DNA from: Galaxea fascicularis
Taxonomy: Eukaryota > Cnidaria > Anthozoa > Scleractinia > Euphylliidae
Assembly (NCBI GenBank): GCA_948470475.1
Contig: OX419339.1
Location: 18,288,575 to 18,352,574, forward strand
DNA length: 64,000 nt
Direction of reading: 5' to 3'
The notes below the pieces were generated by a model. That model made no database searches, was not told where the DNA came from, and worked only from the letters and a program-made list of their open reading frames with translations. Shown piece after piece: positions 34,290-45,608 of the stretch (position 1 is the stretch's first letter; each line of letters starts with the position of its first letter). Made by a program: the position numbers and the translations under genes.

Positions 34290-35260
34290 TGAGTCAAGTT
34301 GAACTTCTTTTTTTTTTTTGTTTCCTGTTCATTGCAACAGCTGTACTGTGTCAAAGATCCAAACTACTAACGAAGGGAAATTTTGACTGTATGGTAGCAG
34401 TTTTGTCGAGACAAGGCAAACGATTTGATAGTATAAAGTTCGGCACCAGTATCTTATGGAGTTATGAGGAGGGTAATGGCCCTTCATTTCCTGTACAATT
34501 TTCCACTATGAGTTTACATGACTTTGCACTCCCCTTAGTCTTTCAAAAGCTATTTTGATGCAGCAAACTTTGCAAAAGGGCTCTGTCACAGATGGGACTT
34601 GCATGACGTATATTTGGTAGGTGTGTGGGTAAAGCTATTTCTAGTTTTTGCAATGTAGCCCCATTGGACATAGCAGCACAAATATTTTTGTCGCTTTCCA
34701 CTAAAATTTTACTGTACCTGTATGAGTTAAGTAAGGACTATCAGTTTTCCTATGTATTCATATCTCAGTTGTTTTAATTATTGGAAATTGAAATCATAAC
34801 AACGAGTCGAAAGAGAAATGAAGTCTCACTTCATTTATTTTTCAGCAACCTCACCAAGTGGGTTGAAGACTTAGTGTCTTGATGCTCTTGACTTATTGTC
34901 GGCAGTAGTTTCCATCTTGGAGATGCAATGAAGAGAAAAGCTAAAAAAAAAAAAGACTTTAACCTGACTCAAACTTATCTCAAGGTTGATTCATGACTCG
35001 GGCTGCAGTATAACTCAGTGTTGTAATGTAAAAAATAAATAAATAAAATAACTTTGCTAAACTTAAACACAATTACCGGTTACCCAGTAGTTTACATGAT
35101 TATAGCCTGTAAAAGTAGAAAACTAAGCAAAAGAAGTAATCTTGCTACTTTTTTGCTGATTAACACTCCACACACTTCACTGACATGAAAAACATATCAT
35201 TGACTACTTTTCTACTTTTGTGACACTTACAACAACTCTCGTCAAATGATTATATGTAAT
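34290..35260. other. No recognised gene
   Basis: The 89-codon plus-strand ORF at 34289-34558 has no motif; the rest is AT-rich. Confidence 0.4.
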
Positions 35261-35269
35261 TTGCAATGG

Positions 35270-36250
35270 TCCTGTCAACAAAATTGCTTCAGCTAACTCT
35301 GATTCTGATGTCATGTCAGCATTCACTTCTCCACTGCCAGTTTGTTGGTGATTAAAATATCTATGACATCTCTTGCCTCTTTGTCATTAAACCTTAATGT
35401 AACATTGTATTTTTGAACCAAAATGCCAAGAGACAAAAACCTCTTATGCATTTTGCATAACGGGATATCATTTGAACACCATCAAAGTGATCAATGTCAA
35501 TTGTGGTTTCATCATACAACTCACTGACCAGGAAACTTATCCTTATCACATTTTACCTCACTGATTACAGTGTCAGTACTGATTGACAAAAACATCTCTG
35601 ACTGGTAACAACGTACATGAGCATTTCTAATCTTATAATATTTGTCATCGTCTATCTCAGAAATGGCATTCTCCCACACAGTCAACTTTACTGCACCACT
35701 AGAATCAGCTATGTTGCAGTCCAGTTTTCTCAATTCTCTATCATCATCAAGTTTAATTTTTTGGGTTGACCTACTATATGAACTTTTCCCACTGTGCTGA
35801 TAATATCATATTCTTTGAGGTCTTGAATCTCGCATATCCTAACTGGATTTTGTTGTTCTGGCTCTTTGTATTCAAAATGACAGTCATCATAATTTTCAAG
35901 TTTTGTTCTTCTGTTAACTACTATTGAAAATCCATCTTTGTTGAGAGTAGATTCTTTTACTGAGTAGTGTGAGACTTTGATTGGCCTCTGTAGCTCTTGT
36001 TTAAGAGTAACATCTTGGTGTAAGTTTGGCTCAAAACAAACACCTTGAACAAAGTCATTATGTAGTTGAATACTAAAGTTAAAATGCTTAAACTTCCATT
36101 TACTTTTTTTAAGTGTAGACACGTTATGTATGTAACCAATTATTGGTTGTTTACTGTCTTTATTCCAACCTTTCGTTAAACTATGTCTTTCTTGCCCTCT
36201 ATCTAGTTTGATCCCAGCTTGTGTGTCATCTGTCTTACTTGTGGAACTCT
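35270..36250 (-). pseudogene. Second RPA-like Helentron-type protein, decayed
   Basis: The minus strand reads QPIIGYIHNVSTLKKSKWKF, parallel to GYLHNVSPIM in the gene at 14886. It continues through ICEIQDLKEYDIIS, and after a shift near 35735 reads CNIADSSGAVKLTVWENAIS (compare DPQGSARLTLWEDF). A further shift near 35530 leads to SELYDETTIDIDHFDGVQ, then NVTLRFNDKEARDVI. It has the same N-terminus, OB fold and C-terminal order as the Helentron protein but is diverged. No Helentron helicase, endonuclease or end was found around it. Confidence 0.62.
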
Positions 36251-36854
36251 ACAATTGAATAATTATTTTTATATTATTTTAGACTGTTTTTTTTTTAATA
36301 ATACCCTATAAAGTAGATGTTTCTGTAATAGAAACATACTAACAACTATCATACATTGATTCCCTGGTACGAGTTTTTTTTTGTGTCTATTTGGCTATCA
36401 CACGATATTACATGTTGTCTAATATAAATGGTTTCACATGTTTAGTAAAACCACTCTTTATGACTATCAGGTAACTACTGTTTCTTGAAATCTCTTTTCT
36501 AAAATGTTACGAGGTTGTACTAGATTTGCATTTCTTCTTGTTGTACAGTCTTATCTTCTGAAATGTGTGCTTGTACCAAAGAGACACAGAGATAATAAAT
36601 TATTGTTATAATATACCGGCACATGGACAGAAAGACCATTTTTGAGGACAAAGTTGTTCATAATGAAGACCGTGATAAATATAAAGTTTGCTTTATTTAG
36701 TTATGCTGAACTAAGTTATATCTTTTTGTGTTATCACCACTATTTTCATTCATTTTCTCTGGGCAGGCTTCTGTTGGTTTCCTCACTACTTCTGATCTTT
36801 TAAATTCTGCACCTTAGAAAAAAAATTACAGAACTTAACTTTACAACATACACA
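36251..36854. other. AT-rich non-coding sequence
   Basis: Nothing supported. Confidence 0.4.
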
Positions 36855-37135
36855 CAGGGAGCAGGGTTGTTCCAGTGGCGAAAGTGCTCACCTTCCACCA
36901 ATATGTCCTGGGTTCAATTCCCAGACTTTGTCATAAGTGGGTTGAGTTCGTTGGTTTTCTACTCTGTTCCGAGAGGTTTTTCTGTGTACTCCAGTTTTCC
37001 CCTCTCCTCAAAAACCAACGTTTGATTTAATTTAGATTTTATTATTTTGATTTACAGTCTTCCCAATTAATAGAGCACTCGTGTTCAGCTACATGTAGAA
37101 CAATTCGAGACTTAAATAAAGTTATTATTATTATT
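36855..37135 (+). mobile_element. Full-length tRNA-derived SINE with (TTA)n tail
   Basis: GGGTTGTTCCAGTGGCGAAA, then CACCTTCCACCAATATGTCC and the B box GGTTCAATTCC. The body contains GAGAGGTTTTTCTGTGTACT and CCCCTCTCCTCAAAAACCAA, and the end is AAATAAAGTTATTATTATTATT. This is a layout I remember as common in stony corals. Confidence 0.8.
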
Positions 37136-37472
37136 GTCTTATTATTTTCTTAAAAATTATACTGTTAATAGTAGTAATGAAATTATTGTTATCATGGTAA
37201 TGACATTTATGATTATGATGCTACTAATGGCAATAATCATGGCGACCCTCCCCTCAGAAAAGGTAGACTTCGCCCTCTGTAATGGCTACTTTCCCCTCAC
37301 CGGACTCTCCCCTCGGCTAAGGTTGACCTTCCCCTCGTAGGTGGACCTTCCCCTCATAGGTTGACTCTACCCTCGTGTAAGAGGGACTTAACCCTCGGCT
37401 TACTTAGCAACGAACGTGTTGTACAGTATTACTCAGAGGCATTTGAAGGATAATTCCAACCTTAACATACGG
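37136..37472. other. Pyrimidine-rich low-complexity flank
   Basis: 37250-37400 is a run of degenerate CCCCTC-containing units (CTTCCCCTCGTAGG-like). No gene. It lies just outside the large element. Confidence 0.4.
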
Positions 37473-37481
37473 AACCAATTC

Positions 37482-37553
37482 CAACCTCGTCCCCAGGGCG
37501 CTTTTCCCTGGCTTTGGGGGCGGGGCGGGAAAAGGCCCTGGCATCGGCCGGTC
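37482..37553 (+). repeat. Left terminal inverted repeat of the 10.76-kb element
   Basis: 72 bp, identical to the reverse complement of 48167-48238. It is GC-rich and contains an internal CCAGGG/CCCTGG palindrome and a GGGGGCGGGGCGGG core that contrasts with the AT-rich surroundings. Confidence 0.95.
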
Positions 37554-37623
37554 GATCCGTCATTTTGATTGGTTGATTGATTTAGGTAATTTATGTAAGA
37601 AAATGACCAAATAAAAATAATTT

Positions 37624-40600
37624 ATGCATTATACCGAAATCGAAATGGCAGAAAGTATTTCCATTCCAACGAAGATTTCTGCAAGAAATCCAGTTTGCAG
37701 GCTATGTGGTGGTTCCTATGAGAGTCGCTATATGCTACGGATATTCAGCAAGGCCGGTTCAACTAAAGATCTGTGTTCGAAGGTTAAAAAAACGTGTGAG
37801 ATCAAAATTTCTGAGGACGATACGAGGTCAGCTAGGTCAACAGTGGTGTGTAGGACTTGCGTTGCGTTCGTAGAGAAAATGGATCAGTTCATTCAAAGGG
37901 CCCAATCTCTAGACAATACGCCATCTGATCCAGTAAACACAGAATATTCTGTAAAGCGATGCGTTCAACTTTCGCCGTCTTCGCATCAGCCTTCGAAGCG
38001 TTTATCGAAGGATATGCCACCCGAAAGCTCCAATGTGGATCAGCCGTCGAAGCGAATCACATCAGGTAGATCTGCAAAACAGCTTTCCTTCTCATCTCCG
38101 CCAGCCACGACAGCAGATAATTCCACATGTACAACCACTTCTGCGAAGCATCCCAAACGAACTACATCAAATTCTGCAGAGGAGCTGTCTCTGTCAACTC
38201 CGCAAGATGCTACTTTTCTGACACCCAGATCAACAGGAGATGAGCTTGCTTTTATGAGTACATCTGCGGATCAGCCGTTAGCACAAACCACATCAAGTTC
38301 TGCAGAGCAGCCAGCTTTCCCGACTCGGCCAGCTACAACTGCAGTTTTAATGCCAAAATCAACAGGATCTAGTAATTGTACATTTGAAGCTCAACCGTTT
38401 TTGGATGAGAGACAGCAGAAAATGATTGTGCAAGCGGTCAGCCATAAGGATGCAACTGTATTGGCGGCTATTTTGAAAGACCACTGTCCAAGTGTTTTAC
38501 AGGAGTTAAGGAAGGCCTTCGGGGAGGAATTGAAGACATCATGTGCAAAGCTGTGCAAGCGTTCGCAAGGCTCAGTTCTATATGGAAATGACTACGAGAG
38601 CATTGAAAACTTTGATTTCAATAAAGTATGGGTTGAATTGAAGACGAACCACCCTTTTCTTATAGAGATTATGAACGCAGTGTCAGGCAAAGAGAACTCT
38701 GTCGTAGAAAAAAAACTCGAGCTTCAAGTCAAGTACAGTTTTTTATACTCCATCCTTATGAGCGAGAGATGGCATGAACTCAACCTAGTGAAGCGCGTGA
38801 ACACAGTTCTCATCATCGAGGGTGGATGTACCAAACAGGTATTTCAGCTTACTGAAATGTAAAACATCAAACATTGGTTGATTTCCCCAGGGGGGGTACT
38901 GATTGGGATGTGCTGCCTGGTTCTCCAAATCCTGACCCTATTTCAGACTCAAAAATGTGATTTTCCACACCTGTTTTCACACCAGACTTCTAAAATCCAT
39001 ACCCATTTTCAGACCTAGCCGTTAGGCAGAAATTATGTTATCATTACTTAGTATAGAGCGTGAACAAAAAAATTCTTCAAATCCACTTCCAATTTGCCTA
39101 TCTCTGTTACACATTTTGAATTGAAACGATAAATACGTTCATACACCATACCTGATCTCAGACCAAAATGGGCAAAGTGTATACCCGTCTTCGGACCAAA
39201 CCCTACCTGATGGGCAGCACATACCTATATAGCTTACATAGGCGAGTAACCCCCTTGTGGTTGATTCCTGAACTAATATTTCCTCTTACCCACACAGCAG
39301 TATTTATATTTTGCCATTTAAATCATGGATTGGTTGCTATCGGAAATTCACACTTTTTATAGAGCTTGTTATTGTTGTGTAGTAGTTTGTGATTCAGTTT
39401 CTATTTGAAAGATACATCCTTATAATGAAGCCTAGAAAAGAGAACTGCTCTGTGGATATTGAAATTTGTTTTTTAAATTGTCTCCCTTTAAATAGCTCCA
39501 AGAACGACTAAATAAACTTGGTGTATGCCTGTCATCTGGGAGAAGAGATACCCTTCTGAAGCTGTTAGGAGGCCACTTCTCAGACATAGTAGTGACAAAA
39601 ATAAAGAAAGGAAGTGTGTTCCGAGGTACTGGTGACAACTGGGATTTGAAAATTTTGAAAGGCCATATGAGAAAGGAAGTCCAGAATGAGGATCTGCACT
39701 TGTTTGCCAGTAACCTAATTGAAAACAGAATCAACTTCAACCACTTACCCAATGACAACCCCAGAGGAGATATTAAAGATTTCCGTCGACATAATTTTTC
39801 CTTAAATGTAAATGAATGGAAGACATATGCAGAATGTGCCAAAATTATTGTTGGGCGAATTGTTCTTGAGTTCTGTCCCAAATTTAAGTTCTTGAGAGCA
39901 GTTATCCCCAATCACATTTCTCATGAGTACAGTCTACAAATGGCACAGAAGTCTACCATAGTTAGTTTGCCAATAATCAATGCAAATGAATCAAAGTATG
40001 ATGATTGTGTTAACATTTTAAGAACTTATGAAAAGTGGATTGCTGAAATCTATGTTCAGGCTGGGCTGCTAGATGAAATACCACACACTGACAATCCACC
40101 AGTTCCTGAAGGACCTGCAGCACCTGGCCAGACAAATGCACACAGACAAGACACCAACGATGACCCAATGAGGGAAATGAAGATTCCTTTTGCTGGCGAT
40201 CAGCTAACCCGAGTTAGATTTGCTGGAGCCAAAGATTTGCTGTCAGGTTCACACACAGCATCCGATCGTTTTGAACATTGCTCCCCATTTAAACCTGTGA
40301 TGTGGCATACCAAAGCTTCTCTTCTACAGTACACGTACTCATTTCTGCACAAAGCAGAGTCGGTAAATCAAATTGGTACCTTGAAGTACTTCAGGGAGAA
40401 GTACAATAGAAGGAATGCTACCCCTTCCAAAGTTCTTGACTCCTATGAAGGAAGTGAAGAGCTGTTCCTCAGTGTAGGTAAAGCTTACATAATAACAGCT
40501 GTGCTGAACTTTTTTGGGATGTCAGACCTTGAGGATACACCATCATTACATAAATTTCCACAAAACATTGCACGCGAGACCACAGAAAACAAGAAGAAAT

Positions 40601-41316
40601 ACTTTGATGATGCCTTTGGGAAGTTTATTGACAGGTTCCTGTTACAGAAAGTAAATGCCAATGATTTTTACAATGATGATTATGTAATGAATTATGCCCT
40701 TTGCTGTATTTTCCTGGCTGTTCTTGTCATGCAGATGAAGGACACTGCAGCAGAGGGAGATGGCAACAGAAATCTCATCAATCAAAAACTCTTGCTCTCA
40801 GTTTTCAAGTCTATGGGGGCATACAGCAAATATGCAATTGAAATGTTTGTGAGTATAGCCCAGATTGAGTGTTTATTAACTCCATGCCTATCTGAACAGT
40901 TCAAATGGGGATTTTTTGTAAACTGGAGGGGTGGCTTTGGAAGAAATATCGAAGACGACTTGGCCCAAGAAATTTCAAACCGATGCAGTAAAAGTATTGT
41001 CCAGAGGCAGGGACCAAACAAAACTCTGAACTCTATTAGCAAGGTCTGCAAAGCCACTACTGGCATCTATCAAATCGTACAGGAATTTGACTCATCAGTT
41101 GGCATTCACAAGACATCTGTAGAACATACTACACGAGACTCACTTCAAGATGAGAAGGAAATGGTACAGGACCTACTGCAGTTGAATCCTTTCCATTACA
41201 TGTCTGCGAGATGTCATGACAGCTTCCCTGAAATTAAAAGGTCTCCCCTAAAGTACTTGAACATTGTTGAATTTCATGAGTGGCTGGATAAACACATGAG
41301 AGAATTAGCAGCTTAA
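37624..41316 (+). CDS. ZAD-type zinc finger plus DUF6589-like protein, probable transposase
   Basis: Two exons, 37624-38838 and 39496-41316 (donor CAG|GTATTT, acceptor CTCCCTTTAAATAG), join in phase 0 to give 1011 aa. A start at the second methionine (37645, MAESISIPTK) is equally possible. Residues 25-79 form a ZAD-like finger (CRLC and CRTC pairs). Residues 100-260 are Ser/Thr/Pro-rich with repeats of SAKQLSFS-like units. The second exon carries the DUF6589 signature: GDNWDLKI (about 451-458), LHLFASNLIENRINFNHL, FAGDQLTRVRFAGAKDL (Asp about 640) and FFGMSDLED. The two Asp motifs suggest an RNase H-fold DDE/D transposase; the third acid is not assigned. The position just inside the TIR supports this role. 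Confidence 0.8.
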
Positions 41317-42940
41317 CCCTCTCACTTCCACTATTGACCTGCATGTGAATTCTTATTACAATTTTAACACAGTCATGTAGAAAGGTAATGAGAGTTTAGA
41401 AAATCATCAATAATTTACGTGTGCGGTGTTTTGATGTTACATGAAATTCTCAAGAGTAATCAACAAAGAAAATATACATGTATGGTACATGTAATCAGTT
41501 GGAATAGTATTATTACATTACCCTTTAGCCTTAATATCCACATACGAATTCTCCAGACTGATCTCTATACATTTCTTACAGAATGAGTTAAGAGAATTTG
41601 ATAAAAGATCAAAGCATTTTCCCTTTGGTGATCATTTTATCCATTCTCATAATGTAGTCTCGACAATGAATGGATATCATTAGGAGAAAATTGATTTTGG
41701 TCACTATTGGGACTTAAAGGATTCACCTTGACATCTTGGGAGTGAAAGGTTCTGAGACGATATACCTTTTTACTGATGTCTCTAAAAATTGCAATTTTGA
41801 ATGCTTGAATATGAATTTGTCATAATATTATTGAATTTGTTAATAAATGCAAAGTTTCATAAAAATCCGTTGCAAGCTCTCGGAAATATGAGTGTTTAGA
41901 GTTGCCAATATTTACAAAGCAATGAATGTCAGAGGGCAAGTGCTTGCTTATTGGTGACATCAGTAAAAAGGTCTATTGATGTTAACTAAGGGCTGGGTTG
42001 ATCAATGACCAGTGGATCACTGGAGTCAGCAAAAATTTATTATCACTAGTAGTAGTAGTTCAATAATTTTTTTATGTCCCTCAGCCACTTATTTTTGAAT
42101 TAAGACTACTGTGTCACTGGATTTTAACAAAGACAAAATTAAGTGGTATTTTGAAGTCTACATTCAGTCACTACCTTTCATTCAGCAAAATACAAATAGT
42201 AATGATTTATTAGCATCTCTGAGACCTTAATTTTTTAGTTACTTCATGAATAGTAAGTTACTGAACTACAGCTAAGACAATGGTTTTATGGCAGGTAATC
42301 AGAAGAGACAATATTCAGGTACAACAGTAATAAAACATAGTAACATGTGACCGCCAGATCTTCATGAAGCTTCTCTATTAACAATGGTGAATAAACTGAT
42401 TATCATTACTATAGAGATATTTACATCCATAGTGTACTTCTGGTATGTGAACCAAAATATACATGTATGTATAGCTGCAGTACTTACAATAAAATTGTTA
42501 CCATAAAGTTCCGAAAGTAATAACTCTCGTCACTTTCAGATTTAGCAGCCTTTTTTCCTATTGCTACTTTTGGAGAGTCGCGTCTTTTGGACAGCTAAAG
42601 GGTGTACTGTACAAAATTAATTAAATCGCGACAAATGTGAAAACTACACATTTTGTATTATGAGAAACTTTTTATTTGTTATTGTTTTGAATATCAATTT
42701 GAAAGATTCAGTCTTTGAATAATTGACATTGTCAACAAACTTAAAACCTTATCACTACTAATGTTTATATTTTTAAGAACATACCATAAAGTTTCAAAAG
42801 TAATGACCCTCTGAAAAAATCAAGGTTGTTAGCAAATCCCGAAAGTAGGCCCCCACCCCTGAAAATAACAACCTCCCGAAAGTGGCGACCTCAAAAGCAA
42901 AAAAATAATGGAATTGATAGGTAATGATAATGACATGATA
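41317..42940. other. Spacer with a small inverted-repeat element
   Basis: No gene. ACCTTTTTACTGATGTC at 41764-41780 recurs inverted at 41956-41972, a perfect 17-bp match, marking a possible MITE of about 210 bp. Confidence 0.5.
41764..41972. mobile_element. Possible 209-bp MITE
   Basis: 17-bp perfect terminal inverted repeats enclose 175 bp of non-coding sequence. No clear target duplication was found. Confidence 0.5.
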
Positions 42941-43060
42941 CAGTACTGTGCAAAAAGAATGCAAACGAATTTCGCCAAAATTCGGGTATTGTTCATTCGA
43001 AATATCGCAGAAATTTCGGGCGAAAAAGTGTGATTTTTCGGCCGTAATTTCGAAGAAAAT

Positions 43061-43270
43061 TCGCTGAGCCACACGAAAGTTCGAACACACGCACGAAAAT
43101 TCAGTAATCAAACAGCGAAATTTCGGTGAGATTTCGTATGTGCTGAAACGAAAATTCAAGAAATTTCGCTGAGCCACACGAAAGTTCTAACACGTGCACG
43201 AACATTCGCTACTTGAACAACAATATTTCGGTGACAGTTCGTATGCACGGAAATTAAAACTCAAGAACCT
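43061..43270. repeat. Tandem duplication, 105-bp unit
   Basis: TCGCTGAGCCACACGAAAGT starts at 43061 and again at 43166; the units then diverge but keep ATTTCGGTGA and TTCGTATG landmarks. Confidence 0.75.
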
Positions 43271-43349
43271 AAATGTATACATTGTAGATCGAAAAATCGT
43301 AATCCTGAAACGACATTTCGTAAAATGTTGGTAAATGTTTTGTATTTAG

Positions 43350-44690
43350 TAGTATGAATGAATGAAATTGACAACTGTACATCAATCCTCCTAAAGAAAT
43401 TAAAGGACATCGGTTTATCACCTTCTGCACTACAATGGTTTGAAAGTTATCTATCTCAAAGAAATCAAGCGGTCCGCATCAACTCTGTATTATCTGATAG
43501 ACTACCAGTAGACAGCGGTGTACCCCAAGGAAGTGTACTGGGAGCATTACTATTCAGCATATACGTGAACGACCCACCAAATATTTGTCAGGATTGTTCA
43601 ACTGAATGCTATGTGGATGACACAAAGCTTCTATTATCCTTTAATGCAAACGATCCTACCCAAGCTATAGAAAGGTTGAATTCCGATTTACAACGGATCC
43701 GCAATTGGTGTTTCGACAATTGCTTAATGCTTAATCCTGAGAAGACGAAACTGATGGTCTTTGGCAGTCGAAGAATGGCTCTCAAAGTACCAGACTTTAA
43801 ATTGTCCCTGCTTGGAAAGGAAATCATCCCGGTTCAGACAGTCAAAGACCTAGGTGTTATTTTCGATCCCACACTATCCTTCGATAATCACATTTCTGCT
43901 ACTGTCTCATCTTGCATGTCGAAACTATCCCAACTAAGCCGAATTAGATTCGTTTTTAACAAAGAACTACTCGAAAATATAATTAACACTCTCGTTTTCA
44001 GTAAGCTGTACTACTGTTCGTCAGTATGGTCATCCACCTCAGCTTGTAACGTTCATAAATTACAATATGTACAAAACTTTGCCGCGCGAATCATTCATAA
44101 TGTAAGGAAGTACGACCATATTTCTTCTACATTAAGAAACCTACGTTGGCTTCCAGTAAAAACAAACCTTTACTATCGAGATGCCATCTTAACTTTTAAA
44201 TGCATGGCGGGCCAAGCGCCTGAATATTTGACATCTGAGTTTGTAACAAGAGGCAGCGTATCTCGGCGTTTAACGAGGAATTTTCAACAACTTAACATTC
44301 CCCTCTTTAAAACCACCACAGGCCAGAGAACATTTTATTATAGAAGTGTAGCCATCTGGAATAAACTTGATTCCAGACTGAAACAATGTGAAAAACCAGT
44401 TTCCTTTAAGAGAGCTCTGAAAAAGCAACTTCTGAGCGAATTTTTATCTTAATGACGCTTTACCATTTATGTATATTTAGGTTTTAAAATGCGAAAATTG
44501 TCTTCTATGTATACCTAGGTTTTAAAATGCGAAAATTGTATTATATGCATAGTTGTGTAATTCAGCTATGATTGTAATTATTCTACATTTAATTTCACTT
44601 AACGTCATGTGATTTTATATTATGTAATTGAACACTGAAAAGCCCCAGTCGGGATGTGCTCAATAAATGTATATGTAACTGTACACGTGG
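43350..44690 (+). mobile_element. 5'-truncated CR1/L2-like LINE, RT 3' half
   Basis: An uninterrupted ORF to 44452 encodes LSPSALQWFESYLSQRNQAV, GVPQGSVLGALLFSIYVND, catalytic CYVDDTKLLL (Tyr-Val-Asp-Asp), then the thumb (WCFDNCLMLNPEKTKLMVFG) and the C-terminal LRNLRWLPVKTNLYYRDAIL and FYYRSVAIWNKLDSRLKQ. The 3' end is near CAATAAATGTATATG at 44662-44676. It has an intact frame over 364 codons but lacks the endonuclease and RT fingers, so it is a young dead-on-arrival copy. Confidence 0.88.
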
Positions 44691-45608
44691 CTCATCGAGT
44701 GTAAACACGACCCGAATGAAACTGTAAACAAGCATTTACGAGCGATTTCCACAGACTATAACGTTTATTTGAGTGGTAGTTTGTTTATAGAGATACAACA
44801 GCATAATCCCCTTACCGTTTTGATATTGATCACAACAAGTCACACTTCAAAGATACAGTGTAGGTGTTTCGTTCCCTCTCGCGTTTAGTCCGTTATCCTC
44901 ACTGAGATTAATTAAGACGTGTATTCACGAATTATTAAATATAACTCCTGCCGAGTCCTGTTGTTAACCCTTACATTGAAATCAGCTTCTCTAACTGCGG
45001 CAAATTGGATGTCTAGCGCACCAGTAAAGTCAACAAATGCCTTCGAACGGTTGCTGTTAACCGACGCCATTTTGGATTTGATTTCATAGTCAAATATGGA
45101 GGGTAGGTACCAGTCTCCAGAGAGTCACGGGTAAGAATTTTGTAAACAAGTGCGAAACATCAGTTACAGTTGTAAATTTAAAGGATATTTACATGTATCA
45201 CTGTTTTCGAACATCATTTGATGAGCGAATTTTCGTGCAAACTTTCGTGCGAACTTCTTCTCGCAAAAGATCGTTTTACTCAGCGATATTTCGCTCGAAT
45301 ATTCGCGAGGTCTTGCGAAGAACAGCGCGAATTTTCGTTTTCGTTAAAACAATAGTCGTTTCGAAAATTCATGAAACTTCGTCTGAAATATCGTTTCCTT
45401 CGAAATTTCGTCAAATTTCGTCGAAAAGCACCGAAAAGTCAGGAAAAGCAGCGAAATTCGTTTGCATTCTTTTTGCACAGTACTGTAGGTACATGTATAT
45501 CAAACTGATCGGTATTAAATGGGAACTGACAGTTGATAATGTAGATTATGTAAAGGCTGACTCTTTCTAATGTTCAAGAAATATATACAGCAGTTCTGTT
45601 TTCCAAGT

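Larger units (their letters stand above)
42941..45485. mobile_element. TA-flanked inverted-repeat element inside the 10.76-kb transposon
   Basis: CAGTACTGTGCAAAAAGAAT and then GCAAACGAATTTCGC begins at 42941 and its inverted copy ends at 45485, each bordered by TA (42939-42940, 45486-45487). The arms are rich in AAATTTCG and contain a 105-bp tandem duplication (from 43061 and 43166). No transposase is present. A LINE fragment (43350-44690) sits inside; without it the element would be about 1.2 kb. Confidence 0.85.

Noticed and set aside
37250..37400. CRISPR-like or ordered tandem array of CCCCTC units
   Set aside because: The units are irregular and degenerate with no spacers; it is low-complexity sequence in a eukaryotic context.
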